Origin: Anisus vortex
Lineage: Eukaryota > Mollusca > Gastropoda > Planorbidae
DNA length: 64,000 bases
Reading direction: 5' to 3'
NCBI GenBank assembly: GCA_949126835.1
Contig: OX421499.1
Coordinates: 3,736,553 to 3,800,552, forward strand
The notes below the pieces were generated by a model. That model saw only the letters and a list, made by a program, of their open reading frames with translations, had not been told where the DNA came from and did no database searches. Shown piece by piece: positions 9,363 through 22,162 of the stretch. Numbering within the stretch: the stretch's first letter is position 1; each line of letters starts with the position of its first letter. The position numbers and the translations under genes were made by a program.

Positions 9363-10671
9363 TACGACCAACTAACACACCAGTCACAAGCTCACCTCGA
9401 CTAAAAACCAGTCCAACGGCTCTGTGTCACGCTGATACAGACAGTATCGGTTGCCATGCGTCGTGCAGGGGAGAGAAACTCGGTAGCACACTGAGCCCTC
9501 CTATATTGCCCCCACAAAAAATATGTAATTTGTTCATACCCTTTGTTTCATTTATACTTTATATAACTATTCCATGCCATATTTGTATCTGTTATTAATG
9601 AACAATATTTTTAATGTACGCTTGAAAGCTCTCATGTACTTTTCCACTTTGGACAAACTGTAGGCCTAAACCTCTTACACTTTAACTTTGCCTATTTTGA
9701 CCATATCATCATCTCTCGACAATTTTAAATAAAACTTTTGTTTTGATTTCATTTCAACTCTGTATTACGTTCATGCCTTTTGCTCATTCATAAACTATAT
9801 CATTGTTTCCATGCTTTAAATTATACCTGCTTTTCATGCATAATAGTTTGAATGTTTTCAATTTTGATACCTTCGCTTCCCACTTCAGACATGTCGCCAT
9901 GCCTTTTTGTAGTACTCTTTTCAATTCTGATAAAAATACATGAAACCCAGTTCCTCGAGTAACCACAAGCGATAGTCGCCCCCTTTATAACACCCCTCCC
10001 CACCCTTTCAAGCCCCCCCCCCGTTTACTGTTTTCTCACCCCGCGTCGTTGTTATGGTTCATCGAACCGTAGCAATACGCTCACCTCCCCCCCTCCCCAT
10101 ACTCTGTTGTCAACTTTCAATCCAACTGTAAGGGGAACAGAAGGATTTTCTACTTTCATTCACAAGGTATCTCTCTCCCTTTTTATAGAATGTAAATAAT
10201 ACTTATTTTGCAAACACCTACCTTTCAAGGGGACTGAACCATGGAATATGGATTGTACATAAAATGTCAATTGTTTGTTTCTCCTTGTTTTCAAACTCGC
10301 CAATAAGCATATATATTGTTAAAATTTGTTATAACTTTATATACAAACTACCATATTGACAGATGCCATAAGCAAAAAATGAATGTAAAATACTGGTGTT
10401 GGAAAGAAAGGATGAATGTAACAATTATGTAAAACAAATGAATTGATTGAATAAGAATAAACGGATTAATTAAGGAAATAAATAGAATGAATGAGATAAA
10501 ATATCCTTCCATACTATAAATGTTATTATTAAAGTATAGTCTTCATGCAATGTCTTCTATCCTTTAGTATTGAAAATTGAAATTACAATCTTCTATCCTA
10601 TCTTTATGTAACTTGATACCAAAGCTATTGTCAATGCACTTCAATAAATAAAGATTTGTGAAAACAAAAAA

Positions 10672-10685
10672 AAACTTAGTCATTC
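10672..10685. repeat. Target-site duplication, right copy
   Basis: AAACTTAGTCATTC, matching 7364-7377; its first A's may belong to the poly-A tail. Confidence 0.85.
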
Positions 10686-10949
10686 TGAGATAAAACATTC
10701 AAGACTTTAAAGCTATTACTATAATAATATCTTGGCAACTAAATTCAAATTTTGATATTAATGTGAAAGTTTAGTAATGACATTGTGCATTAGCTATGAG
10801 TGGATTATTTTTAAAATGATGATAATAACAAACAGTTTAATTTTTTATTAAATATAAAACGCTTTAATGATTTTCTCTATTACACTACTTTTCTTTTGGT
10901 TTTGGTCTTTATACGGCATTAAATAAATTGTCTTATAAAAAAAAAACAT

Positions 10950-11042
10950 AGTTGATCAGTTTGACTTTCATGCTGTTGGCACGCCGAATGATTTAAAAAT
11001 CCTAGTTTGGCACACTATAAGCAAAAGGTTGCCGATCCCTGC
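10950..11042. mobile_element. hAT MITE, 3' half
   Basis: Contains 'GCTGTTGGCACGCCGAATG' and ends AGGTTGCCGATCCCTG, the 3' terminus of the family at 5829 and 43501. It abuts the LINE end that begins at about 11043. Confidence 0.7.
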
Positions 11043-11345
11043 TCTAGTGTTTCTAGGTTTAGTGATTTAACTATTGGTGTTACTCTTGTCAGTTGTGAAT
11101 ATTCTCTAGTAATGAACCTTGCAGCTCTTTCTGAATTTGTTCTAATTTTTTAATGTTTTCTTTAGTTAATGGGTCCCATACATATGTTGTAGATTCTAGT
11201 ATAGGCCCAACTAATGTGAGATAGCATTTTAGTTTTATATTTTTATTACATTTGTAAAAGTTCCTTTTTATGAATCCTATTTTTTTCCAATATTTTGTAT
11301 TTACGTTATCAATATAAGGATTCCAAGATAACAAGATATTATCAC
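11043..11345 (-). mobile_element. LINE reverse-transcriptase fragment (family L-1)
   Basis: Minus-strand frame of about 80 residues with RT thumb/connection motifs: LVGPILESTTYVWDPLT and NIKKLEQIQKELQ. These match the 'PILEYA..VWDP' and 'I..LE.IQ+RA' blocks of Jockey/CR1-group LINEs. Homologous to 28019-28480. Truncated. Confidence 0.75.
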
Positions 11346-13174
11346 TCCTTAGTACTTTGCATTGTTAGTTTGAGTTAGCTCTTTATCATGAATGAATTTG
11401 TTTGTTATTATAAACATGTATGTATGTTTGTCAGCTAAAATAATATTATATATTACAGCCGTATGATTAAAATTTGATATAATAAATAACATTTACATAC
11501 ATGTTTGTATGCTTTTACTTCCTTGTAAACCATACAAAATTATAATATAGATGTCATGTATTCATTTCATTTCGTAGTTTAAAATTCGATATAGACATGA
11601 GCGTGGATATTTTACATTTTTTAAATCTCACATACCACTGATCTATAAAAAGAATAGGTAGGGTCTTCATATTAAATTTGTATGCGCAAATGGAAGCTAG
11701 AATTGATTACACTATTCACTTATCCATATAAGCCAGTTATAGGAATAAACCACCCATAATTAGAGCAAATCAATACGATAAAACTGAACTCTAAATCACA
11801 TTAAATGTATTTACAGTTCAGTGTTAACAGCAATATAATTTTCTAGATGTTCAGTGTTAACAGCAATATAATTTTCTAGATTGTGAAAGTCACGTGAAAG
11901 CCTATAAGTTTTGGCATCAAAAATATAGTTTTAGGGACCAATTCATTCTTTTTAAAGATCAGTGTCACACACAGTTGAATATATATTAACAGTTTTATAT
12001 ATCTGATAACCAGTTTTAATTTTAAATGTTCAACATGTAACCTACTGATATTTAATTTTGTGTGATTCAAAAAAACATTTTTTTTATAAATATTCAAACT
12101 AAGGGTTTCTTAACTCCATGTAACAGAACGATTGGTCAGCCTCACTTGTATGATGTGGTAAGTTACAACCGATACTTTAAATCTAATACAATTTGTGTTT
12201 GATAGGACTTAGTCATCATCATGGTAAACCCCCCAAAAAAGGCTTCAGTTCAATTTTAATTTTGGTGTGAAATTTTTTTCAATTTTCTACTAAGGTTTCT
12301 TTATAAGTTTTTTTTTTCTTTTTGTATTGTCATGCATTAATAGCACCCATCGCTCTCTCTCAACGCGAGTTTTGTGGGAGGTACTAAGCTTAGACTGTTC
12401 TAAGAATCCACTTTTGTGCCGACCTCTAATTCTCGGAATAGCTAGGAATAGTCTATTATTTCTCGTACAGGGGAGTTCATGTTAAAACTATCAATTTTAT
12501 TGTTTTATAATGATACCATTATTTTCACCCCTCCTAGTAATAGGTCTGTTCCCCGCTCTCCTCCGCGAATATTTAAGGCTAGGCAGCCAGTAGCTTTAGC
12601 AGACTTTTGTGCAGAGTTTTTGCCGTGTTTTGCAGAGCTTTCTGAAGATAGTTTCTTTTGAGTCGGTTGGATGGACGCTTGTGTTGGCACTATTCTATTA
12701 TTGCTGTAAATACTACATTATTAGCATTAATTGTACATATTAGCAATTTATCACCTGAATTAAATTATCAACAACATTTACACTGAAGCTTCCTCGTCAA
12801 GTTACTATATTTTTTTCATTGCTTACAATATTATAATATATATATTTCTTTACAACTACAACGTCAAGAAAGGAACTGTATGAACGCAAATTTTGAGTTT
12901 GTGCCCAGGACAATAAGGAGAGTTCTTGTAATACTGAAATATATATAAATAATAATAACCAAGGTCTACCCTAGGACGATCGAGAATTATCAACAACAAT
13001 TACACGGCTCTGACCACCAGGGGATTGTGGTTGTAACAGTATGCTATGCAATTTTAGTAATTTTTGCCCCCTTAACCATAACGGTCGTAGACGGGAGCTA
13101 TTGGACAATGCGTGTCCATTAGTCCTTGCAGTGGACTTGGTAGACGTCTTAACTTATCCTCAAAATAATGTCAG
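11346..13174. other. AT-rich intergenic DNA with a 33-bp tandem duplication
   Basis: No gene recognised. A 33-bp unit is duplicated exactly at 11816-11848 and 11849-11881. The stretch 12340-13040 is less AT-rich and has LTR-like features but no confirmed boundaries. Confidence 0.5.
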
Positions 13175-13510
13175 ATGCTCTTTAGAGCTGGGCAGATTCA
13201 GGACTTTAAAAATGTCTTGCAATTCATTCAAAGCTCGAATAGCTCTCGTAGTGAAAATGAGCTGGCGTGAATTAGTTGCAAAGAGTCTTTAAACATGTAA
13301 TACGACACAATAAATAATAAAACAGAACAACTTTTAAAGTGAAACGTATCTTTTATGTGCACGTAGAGAGAGAGAGAAGTTTTGGCTGGTTAAGTAAAAA
13401 TAAGATTTACATTTTCATCAATATTTAAAAAAAAAAATTGATAAAATTGTTTGTTAAAATAGTGTCCTCATTTTCCTTAATAGAAATGTGTACAATTGTG
13501 TTTAGTGACA

Positions 13511-16500
13511 TTATCCCACAACTATAGTACTCATGAAGTTGACAAAAAATCTGAAAATATAAAAGCAAAAAATTAAAGTATTAATTTTTATAAAGTTATA
13601 CTTAAGAATACATTAACGGTCGTAATATATATTAAATATAATTTTACTATGTACACTATTGTTATATGGCTTTGCCAGAGTCTTCGAATGGGTTTTATAG
13701 TGGTGGGGGGGGGGGGAGTTCATAGACTATATTTATTTTATTTTGCACCTAACTAGCTAAACAGGATAAATCGAGAATTCCATATACCGTTGATCTCAAA
13801 GCGAATTAGCCGAAACTAATTACGACTAACATCATCAGACAGAACATATCGTGAAACCCCACAGGTAAGAGGAAGAGGGGCCGACCCCGAAGCAGCTGGG
13901 CCGTGACCTGTATGCCGACGTCAAGCGAACAGGTCATTCTTGCGGGCAGTTGGAAAGACTCGCTCAGGGCAGGGATGGCTGGAGTGCTCCTGTTGTTGGC
14001 CTATGCCCCGAGAGAGGTAGTAGGCGTAAGTAAGTAAGTAATTTCGACTGCTGACTTAATATTCAGAACCTCAGCTCTCAAGTACAATTAATTGAAGTTC
14101 TAGTTTTGTTCCGAATGTCTGGTGTTTTATTTGGGGGAAAAAAACGTCCGTATGCAGTTTAAGAACAGTTGTCAATTTGAGAGCAAGACAATACAGATGT
14201 GTTTTAAAAGTTCAGAAATATGTAGAAATTTAGAAAAATGTTTGAGTAGAATGCAATATTTATAGAGCCACAAATCTTTATAGTGCACTCAGATTTGGTT
14301 TTGGTTTTTAATACATGCAACAGTTCAGCTTTATAGACTAGTTGATCTACTGTCATTCACTTAATCCTTAAAGTCCAGTAGTACTGCTTCAAACTATTCA
14401 CAGATTCGGGGGACATTTTAAGATATATATATTTTTTTCTGTTGTTTCTCCTTCTATGCGTTCTACTGCAGCGAGCGCCAGAACAAACTAATTTTATGGT
14501 CCGATAATGAAAATGTGTCATTCTATAGTCTACAGAATTACAAATATCATTCAAAGGGAACTAACATCGAGACAGCCGAATCAGCTCAGTGCTGATGTAA
14601 ATTAATTGTCCCCCTTCCTCCTTAATTACTTCCTATAATAGGCCTATGTGATAAAAACTCTCTGTATTGAATAAATTAGACATATCTGGATATATTTCCG
14701 AAAAAAAATAATACTTTCTTTAACAATGGTATAATAAAAATCGGCTGCTAGTTAGCACTATTAGCGTGACAACTTAAAAACTTACATTAATTCATTAAAT
14801 ACTTAGTGGCTACTGCTTAACACTTTAAAAAAACAACTATGAGAGTTGTCAACGCATTTATTTTGAATGTTTTTTTCTTTTTTATTTTGGTCTTTCTTTT
14901 CTGATAAAACCGAAAACATTTTTGTATCTGTACTATTCTGTACGTTAAGTTTCAACCTTGTAAGAATAATGATGTAACATGTAGGCTAATTGCTTGTAGT
15001 TAGTCATGGCAGGAATTACTTTTCGTCTCAGATTGTTACAACTGATTCAGTGGAAACAGACCAGAGTTAAATGGATAGAGAGAGACGAGAGCTACAAGTA
15101 AATTAGAGACAGAGAAATTTATGGCGCCAAAATCAAGTTTGAAATAATAACAGTCCAATTTCAAATTATTAGGAAAGAGCAGCAAAGAAAGACCTGCTTG
15201 AAAGAGAGAAAGAAAAAGGGAAATACAGAGAAAAGAAAGAGGAATAGGGTAAGAACAACTCGTGGAGTTACAAAGTGTCTATAGTGGAGATTAGTTTTCC
15301 ACCAATAATCACTGCTCGGGGGGAGACTCACGTGGTATACTCGTCCTTGGTCACCTGGCCATCATGGTTACGGTCGTAAAGATTGTAAAGGATGTCAAAG
15401 TCCATGGTGTCCACGTGGTGGTCATGGTTGAGGTCAAGATCGTTATACAGCGTGTCCAGCAAGCTAAACATGCTGTCGTCGGTGCCGTACTCCCAAGTGA
15501 CGTGGCTGATGTACTCGTATCTGGACACACGACCGTCACCATCGTCATCGTAGGCCTGGAGAGCAAGAGGGGGGGGGGAGGGCAAGAGGGGGGGGGTGGA
15601 GGGTTGTTGTGAGAGAATCTCGATGAAACAAGTACATGTATAACGAAATAATCCAAGTTGTTATTCGGACAACTTTCATGAAATCTCAGTTTACTTAGAA
15701 ATTACGTCGAACAATTTCCAGGCAACAATGATCAACAATCAGTTTACTTAGAGATATCGTAAAATCTTTTTCTCGAAACAATTTTTAATCGTTGTTTACC
15801 TACAGATTTTAGAAGAAAAACTATCTTGAAAAAAAAAAGCATTAATTGCGTTTTACTTAATATTACGTGGAGCAGCTTTCTGTCAAAAAACTGTCAAATA
15901 TAGTTTTTATATTTGGAATACATTGATCTTGGTTTTCGCTGCGTAATGATAAGTTTTCGTGTTGGGCTTATAGAGATGCTTTCTGACAACGATTTCCAAA
16001 ATCTATGTTAAAATTTAGAATAATTAAAGGCAGTAGGCCGATATCACGAATGAAAAACATTTTCACATTGTAAAATTATTTTTATTACTTTTGTTTGTTC
16101 TCGCGGCTAGGAAATATAAGTTCACAGCTCACATATGCTGCGGTTTAAAACTCAATTGCACAAGGGTCGAAATAAAAAAAAACAGGGGTTGCTTTCCAGA
16201 TGGGATAAAAATCCCTTGATCTTTTGAGAATCAGAGCTTAATAGAGATTTTTAAAACAATAACACCAACTCTTTCAAGGGGCTCCTCTTATCTTTTTTTA
16301 TTTATTACTGATGCTCCTTATATATAGAAGATTTGTGCGTCCTACGCTCAATCGTGATCTGCGTCTAGTCTTGCATTTTGATTATTGTTTGAAATTATGC
16401 TAATTTTATGGTTTTCCTGGTTTGTTCAGGCAACCCGTTATACGCTTGGTTGCCACTCGGGCAGAAAGAGTACTCATATGCATTCGTATGCCTAAGTCTC

Positions 16501-16666
16501 GTCGTACCTGCAAAAAGTGCTCCAGTTCTCTTATCACCAAGATGTTATCACCGTTAACATCTATTTTGGCAAACAAATCATTTGCAAAAGCGTATAAGTT
16601 CGGAGCCTGGCATAGGGCTAGCAAGGGTAGACACAGCAATAGACAGAAGAGTAAAGTCATTTTCAT
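13511..16666 (-). CDS. Secreted four-EF-hand protein, paralogue A
   Basis: Three coding exons: 16508-16666 (159 nt), 15332-15555 (224 nt) and 13511-13550 (40 nt), giving 140 aa. Donors are CAG|GTACGA and CAC|GTGAGT; acceptors are CTCCAG|GCC and TATTTTCAG|A. Residues 1-20 are a signal peptide (MKMTLLFCLLLCLPLLALCQ). EF loops are at 36-47 (DVNGDNILVIRE, Asn for the usual Gly6), 56-67 (DDDGDGRVSRYE, canonical), 94-105 (DLNHDHHVDTMD) and 114-125 (DRNHDGQVTKDE, canonical). Exon 3 was found because the same phase, acceptor and stop are conserved in paralogue B; it adds FFVNFMSTIVVG. The role is inferred to be extracellular calcium binding; tissue and partner unknown. A LINE end lies directly after the exon 1 donor. 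If intron 2 were retained the protein would stop at EYTT. Confidence 0.8.
13830..14040 (+). mobile_element. RTE-type LINE 3' end, insertion unique to copy A
   Basis: Carries the RTE C-terminal signature (KRKRGRPRSSWA, then WSAPVVGLCPERG in shifted frames) and an AAGTAAGTAAGTAA tail. The flanking 'TAATTACGACT' and 'TAATTTCGACT' look like a target duplication. Copy B has the uninterrupted site at about 23075, so this arrived after the A/B duplication. It sits in intron 2 of gene A. Confidence 0.75.
16320..16500 (-). mobile_element. LINE 3' end (family L-1) at the exon 1 boundary of gene A
   Basis: Minus-strand end of the same LINE as 6185 and 40660 ('TGCGTCCTACGCTCA' and the 'TGGTTTGTTCAGGCAACC' block). 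It begins within about ten bases of the 5' splice site of exon 1 and is absent from paralogue B. Confidence 0.7.
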
Positions 16667-16720
16667 CTTGTTGTTTGGAACCTATTGATAAGGAGAATAG
16701 AACAACAACAACATTGGCAG

Positions 16721-16726
16721 TTTATA
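16721..16726 (-). promoter_or_regulatory. TATA box of EF-hand gene A
   Basis: TATAAA on the minus strand, 55-60 bases upstream of the start codon, within a block conserved in gene B (TATAAACTGCCAATG). This implies a short 5' UTR of roughly 30 nt. Confidence 0.65.
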
Positions 16727-17689
16727 TTTTGAAAACGCACAGAATTATAGACTAAATACACTTTACCAAGGTTTACTTCACTTTTATTTTATTGTACATA
16801 CGCTTTTTGCATTACAATTTCTTTTTGTTTTTTAAGATGTTCTAAATATTGTTAGTTATCTTCACTAATGAATTACAAAACCAGTTGGATTTCTAAACGC
16901 CTTTTTTGAGGAAAGGGAATTCGTCATTCAAACGAGTTAGTCATTGTATAGGTATTAGCAAAATCGCTAAGTCTTTCCGGGTATTTGACTTTGATGATTT
17001 TCTATTTATAGCTATTTCACTGTTTATTCGCTTATCCTATTCCATTCCATCATATGCTCATTTGTCGATCTTTTTTTTATCATAATTCTGAGCAACCAGT
17101 TTAAAAAGCACTGTTAGACTTTTTGCTATTTTAGTCTTAAATCAAAGTCATTTTTTAGAGATCAGTTTACTTGTCTATGCATGTTCTTAGTCTATTCTCG
17201 GCGCTCAGTCTATTTTATTCTGAGCTCTATACCTTTTCTTAACTTTTAGTCCAGTATTTGCTTATAATAAGAATATATATCTATATATATATTTATATAT
17301 CATACTATCTGGGGCCTATAAATCGAAAAATGTATCTTCTTAATATATTATATGATATAAAAATAACATAAAGATATTTAAACAGTTGTAACCTTTTAAT
17401 AATTTATTTATAACGAAAACAAAACTGGAAAAAAAACTCATACCTGGACTTTTTTATGTAGATCTCGAAAAAACCTTTCAGAAATCATATATTTATATTT
17501 TTAAAACTTGAACGTCACATGACCATGAGAAACAAGCCAGCCTGATAGATAAGGTTAATCTGTTAAATTTGATCTATTGTCTTAGACATATACAATAGGC
17601 TGGTCTGTTGTACCTCTATTCAACTTGCACGATTCACGATGTATTAATGTTGCATTATTTTTCTTATATATGGTGTTGTTAACTTTCCG

Positions 17690-17885
17690 ACACATATTTA
17701 AATAGTGAAAGATTGTTCTTATTTTCGAATGCCTGTAATATGTTTTCAGTGGCTGCTAGCAGTGTCCAGGTCTCACATCCGTTCAGAACAATGGTTTTCA
17801 TAAGGGCTCTGTAAAGCCTGAGTTTTGTTGGGAGACTAATGCCTTTTGCTGGACCAGATTCTGTTAGGTCTAGCCATAGCCACCA
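17690..17885 (-). mobile_element. RTE-type reverse-transcriptase fragment
   Basis: Minus frame reads LPTKLRLYRALMKTIVLNG followed by CETWTLLAATENILQA, the RTE 'LY+ALV.SILLYGCETWTL' block. A paralogous copy lies at 27590-27775, so it predates the duplication. Confidence 0.75.
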
Positions 17886-17979
17886 GAGCTCATAAATAGA
17901 TATATATTTTGCATGTATTACTATTGATTATAGTAAATACAGCTTGATATAGTTGCACCATTAACAAATTTGATATTTG

Positions 17980-19312
17980 TACGTTACATGATGAATGCTT
18001 CATTGGCCACAGGTATTGTGCCTCAATCAATGAAACATGCAATGGTTAAGCCTATCTTAAAGAAGCCTAACCTTGACCCTGAGTGCTTAAAAAACTATCG
18101 GGGTGTATCCAACCTTCCATTCCTTTCGAAGGTCTTGTAGCGTATTGTGCTAAGCAGTTATTTTCTCATTTGGAGCAGCACGGCCTCTTGGGGCTGTTTC
18201 AGTCCGCCTATCGAAAGAGTCATAGCACGGAGACGGCATTGGTCAGAGTTGTCAACGACCTACTATGCGCATCGGTAAGGTGTCTATTTTGGCAATGCTG
18301 TCGCTTTTGACGTTCTTGACCATGAGATCCTGCTTGACAGGTTTGCAACCACATTCGGCTGCTCGGGTTGTGTTCTTCCGGTGGTTTAGGTCAGACCTGT
18401 CTCAACGCACTCAAAATGTTGTTATAGATGAGTTCGTCTCGGCACCTTCAACGCTGAAATATGGAGTGCCACAGGGATCTGTTCTGGGACCTGTGATGTT
18501 ATCCATGTACGTGTATCCACTTAGCCAGGTCATCAAACCTTTCGGAATTTCTTATCACTTCTACGCTGATAACACACAACTGTATAATCATGCGGTTCCC
18601 CCTGAGGCCCTTCGTCTCGCTGCAAAGGTCAGTTGTGCTTAAAATGAATGAGGAAAAAACAGAGATAATCAAAATCGGATCCAAGGATAAATTGGCCAAA
18701 TTCAATTATCCAGAATCCATCACCGTGATAAACTGCCATGTGCCATTTATTAAGAAAGTGAAGAATCTTTGTGTTTTATTGGATCCCACACTGTCCTTCG
18801 ATCATTATATATCTCATCAGTGCAGAGGTTTATATCTTCAGTTGCGTAGACTCGGCCAATTACGACCCTATTTGTCCACTGATTCTGCACTGGCAGTCGC
18901 CCTGATACTTTCCCGTATCTACTATTGTAACGCCCTGCTAGCCTTCCTGCCCGAAGACCAAATCGTCAGGCTAAAGCGAATACAGAACAGTACTGCGCGT
19001 TTGGTAATGCGCAAGTCAAAACAAGTCTCGGAAACCACCATTCTTCGCTCGCTACATTGGCTCCCAGTGAAAGCAAGAATTGAATTTAAAATCGCATCAC
19101 TTTGCCACCATTGTTTAAACGAGAACAGAATGTCAACATACCTCAGTGGACTAAAGTCAGCATATTCAGCAGACTCCTCTTTACTGGTGTTGCCGCGATT
19201 TCCGTTGCAGACTTGTGGTGTGATCATAATTTGGCCCGAAGGTATGGAACTCGCTCCCCCTCACCCCTCAAGTTCAGACGAACCGTCTGCTAGGATATAT
19301 GATATATTATAG
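17980..19312 (+). mobile_element. CR1-group LINE reverse transcriptase, decayed
   Basis: The RT can be followed across several frameshifts: [52 protein letters not shown] and then the palm motif YADN at about 18562. The family expects YADD, so a catalytic Asp is lost. The C-terminal half (LRSLHWLPVKARIEFKIASL) is open in a 240-aa frame at 18590-19312. No 5' end or tail is delimited. Confidence 0.85.
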
Positions 19313-20814
19313 AAGGGAACATTTTACTAATTTTGCTAAAAAAAATAATTAAGGACACTAAAGGCAAATTATATTACTTTAACTAGAATACTTTTTAGGG
19401 AAAAAAAGATTCTTCCATCGACGATGGTGTGGATTCTATCAAAGTTTGATGTCGTAATTAAAGAAATCTCTGCCAGATGTATTAGATGTGTGTGATTCAT
19501 CGACAACATTAATTTGCTAAAAATCTCAGTTATCGCCTGAATCACTCACTACAATACGTAATTATTGCAGATAACAAAACAGAAGCAATGCATTCAATGA
19601 TAGATTGTTCAGAGAGTTTGGCAGATTTTTGTAGAATAATGAGAATTACAAATAGTTTGGTACTACCACTTAGGTACGCTGGTCACCTAAAGTTTAAATT
19701 AAATATATTGTATGGATCTTTGTTTCGATGCTAAAGTTTTTGGAAACCAAAGACAATTTTTTTTAGAGAAAATCTCATACAATTGAAAACTGATATCCCT
19801 TTCTTAATTGAATTAAATAAGTTTAAAAAAATGATTTCAGCAAATTGACCTTAATTAAAGAAGACAAAAAGTGTGTTTTTTTACATTTATATCAAAACTT
19901 CTATTATACAAGCGCAACTTTGGACGCAGAAATCTTGAATTTATAAAGAACAACTGACGAAGACATGCTTACTTCAATACATTGAAACAATTAATGATTA
20001 CTTCAACAGACGATTTAAAGAAAATATTATAAACATGAAAATTCCTGATTGGTTATTAGACCTTTGTTTCTAATGGTGAAGTATTAAAATCAGCCCTACC
20101 TTTACATCTGCAAGAAGAATTGATTGAATAAATAACAAATAAAGAATAAAAATTTAATGCAGAAATGGGCTATAATCACGACTTTTGGTTGCAAAAGGAC
20201 ATCCATCAATTTCTCTACGTCTTTTGGTTTTGGCAACAATTTTTTTTATTGCATTTTCAAACCCTATTTATTGGAACGTGGACGAACTACTAGCAACATA
20301 CCAGGAACAAGCTTCACTTTAAAAATTATTTTTTTTCAAAACCTCTTTGCAGTATATTTTATTATTATTATTTATTCAACAACAATTAAACAAATGTATT
20401 CATTTCAGCTCTTTTTAGGATATTTCAGATCTTTTTAGGATGATATAATTGCATACAAATCTAGTCGGCCTATACAAATTGCATGCGGCAAATTTGACTC
20501 ATTAGTTCAACTTCGGATTGGGGGGGGGGGGCAGTGAGAGATACAAATTTGAAAAAGGGGGAGGTGAGCTGAAAAAGGTTGAGAACCTATGCACTAAACA
20601 AAGCAGTTACAGTATGCAAGGGGGCGGCGCTGAAACTTTTGCCCTGGGGCGCTACATAGGTTTGTGAGGGCCCTGCTTCCATGTAAACCATAAAAAGTAT
20701 AATGTCGATGTTATATATCCATTTGATTTGGTAATTTAAAATTTAATACAGATATGAGCATGGAGATTTTACATTTTATATTGTCACAAACTACTGATCT
20801 ATAAAAAGAATGGA
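19313..20814. other. AT-rich intergenic DNA
   Basis: No gene recognised. A poly-G tract (about 20520) and a GC-richer patch at 20520-20690 may be the end of an unidentified MITE. Confidence 0.45.
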
Positions 20815-21040
20815 TAGGGTCTCCCGGCCGAGGAACATTTGGCGCAGAGATGTGGAAGCAGATACCAAGGAATTCGGCCTTACTTGGGAGAAAGCTGGAG
20901 AGACTGGCCCGGTATAGAGATGCCTGGAGGACCCTTGTTGGCGGCCTATGTCCTAGGAAGGAGCAATGACTTCGATAATCGGCGCCTGTTCCTCGAGGAC
21001 GAGAAGGCAGAAGAAATTGAGGTGAGAATCGATTAATAAT
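20815..21040 (+). mobile_element. RTE-type LINE 3' end
   Basis: Reads KLERLARYRDAWRTLVGGL then CPRK and a stop, the standard RTE C terminus, followed by non-coding sequence ending in (AAT)n. Confidence 0.8.
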
Positions 21041-21300
21041 AATAATAATTTATATAGTAATTTATATAGCGCTTCTATCCATGCTATTTTAGCATGCTCA
21101 GTGCGCTCTAGAAGACTATTAATCTGTGAGAGGTTTCACTGCTGCCGGGTAAGCGTTCGTGATAACAACCCAGTATTAATGTCATCTAGTCCCAAAACTC
21201 CTGTAGGGCGACAGGGATCTGACGGTGGCGGGGATAGAACCCGCGTCGTGACAGGTGGTTTTTGGTTGACAGTCTGGTCAGCTAACCACACATTTACAAT
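21041..21300 (-). mobile_element. tRNA-derived SINE, family S2
   Basis: Minus-strand copy. The tail end carries AGCGCTATATAAATT and the GAGCATGCTAAAATAGCATGG hairpin-like segment, and the head has GGGTTCTATCCCCGCC in place of the B box. Homologous to 26424-26645. Confidence 0.7.
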
Positions 21301-22029
21301 ATTCACAGTGGGCTTATAGTAGACTTGGCGGCGCCACTCTCCTCTCCAAGTAGGCAGTGGATGTTTTATTTCTGATAGTCTGCACCGTAATGTCGAGCTT
21401 GTGAGACGAGCTTACACTGTCGACTTTGCTATCCAGCCGCTAGTTGTGGATTATATGGAATAAATGTTCAGGAATGTCATACAGATACGGACTACCTCCC
21501 TTTATGCTTCGAGAGAAGTCACTATAAAAATAAACTCTAAAGTATATTCAATTTCAGGATCTACAAAACAATGAGTCAGAGGCCATCCCTCCCCTAAGCT
21601 TGATCCACTCTGCTGGGGCCATTATTATTTTATCAGCGATAACTGCCCTACGATGCATAACATTTCTAAGCTTATAAAATGTGACAATTTTCTGTTCAAA
21701 AGTTATAATTTGCCTATTTTTTTTAATTCTGGGGCCTTTCTGAATTTTTAGTTTTTCTAATTATTTTCAATATATAAAACAATAGCATAATAACTATATG
21801 CTACATTTTATCAGTGATTTATTGCATTTTTATCGTAAGGCTTAACCAAAGGCATGTTTAGGCTATTTAGTCTCACAATAATAATTTTAATACAGTACAT
21901 TTAGTTTAAGTTTAGTTTAATCATTTAGTTTAAACATTTCGTCAACACATTATTAAAACCAATTTGCCTTAATTCTAAATAAGTAAATTCCCCATGCAAC
22001 GCCGGGTAATTTTGCTAGTGCCTAAATAA
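21301..22029. other. AT-rich intergenic DNA
   Basis: No gene recognised; a short run of TTTAGTTTAA repeats lies at about 21900. Confidence 0.45.
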
Positions 22030-22150
22030 AAGGTGAAGTATTCCGGTCTGATCAATTTGATCTAAAGGCTTATGACAAAGCGTTGACAGGTTTCCGTGGC
22101 CAAGGAATGCCAAGCCGCCTTTACTTATGACTAAAATAATGTCAGGTACT
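22030..22150 (-). mobile_element. SINE family S1, truncated minus copy
   Basis: Matches the 3' half of S1 in inverse orientation ('CGTGGCCAAGGAATGCC', 'GCCGCCTTTACTT'). It ends just before a full plus-strand copy, so the two form an inverted pair. Confidence 0.65.
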
Positions 22151-22162
22151 TTTCATATCTAT

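Larger units (their letters stand above)
7378..10671 (+). mobile_element. Non-autonomous LINE carrying ORF1 only ('half-LINE')
   Basis: A 3.3-kb retroposon bounded by a 14-bp target duplication and ending in AATAAATAAAG followed by a poly-A run at about 10661-10674. It has a GC-rich 5' leader, a decayed ORF1 with a CCHC zinc knuckle, a second 188-aa frame, and about 1.3 kb of non-coding 3' sequence. No reverse transcriptase or endonuclease motif is seen in any frame. This resembles the HAL1 principle (half of a LINE moved in trans by a full-length relative) in an invertebrate; the family itself I do not recognise. Confidence 0.75.
13175..17925. repeat. Segmental duplication, copy A
   Basis: Collinear with 22435-27815. 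Shared blocks run from the 3' flank of the EF-hand gene ('GCTCGAATAGCTCTCGTAGT' in both) through its exons, introns and TATA box to an RTE fragment at the far end. The copies differ by point changes and by insertions present in only one of them. Confidence 0.85.

Noticed and set aside
12479..13039. Possible solo LTR (TGTTAAAAC ... TTGTAACA)
   Set aside because: Termini are plausible but no target duplication or second copy is visible, and the ends could be chance.
14384..14404. Alternative exon 3 for gene A ending TTGL
   Set aside because: Poor pyrimidine tract, and the segment is missing from the B duplicate; the exon at 13511-13550 is conserved in both with a strong acceptor.
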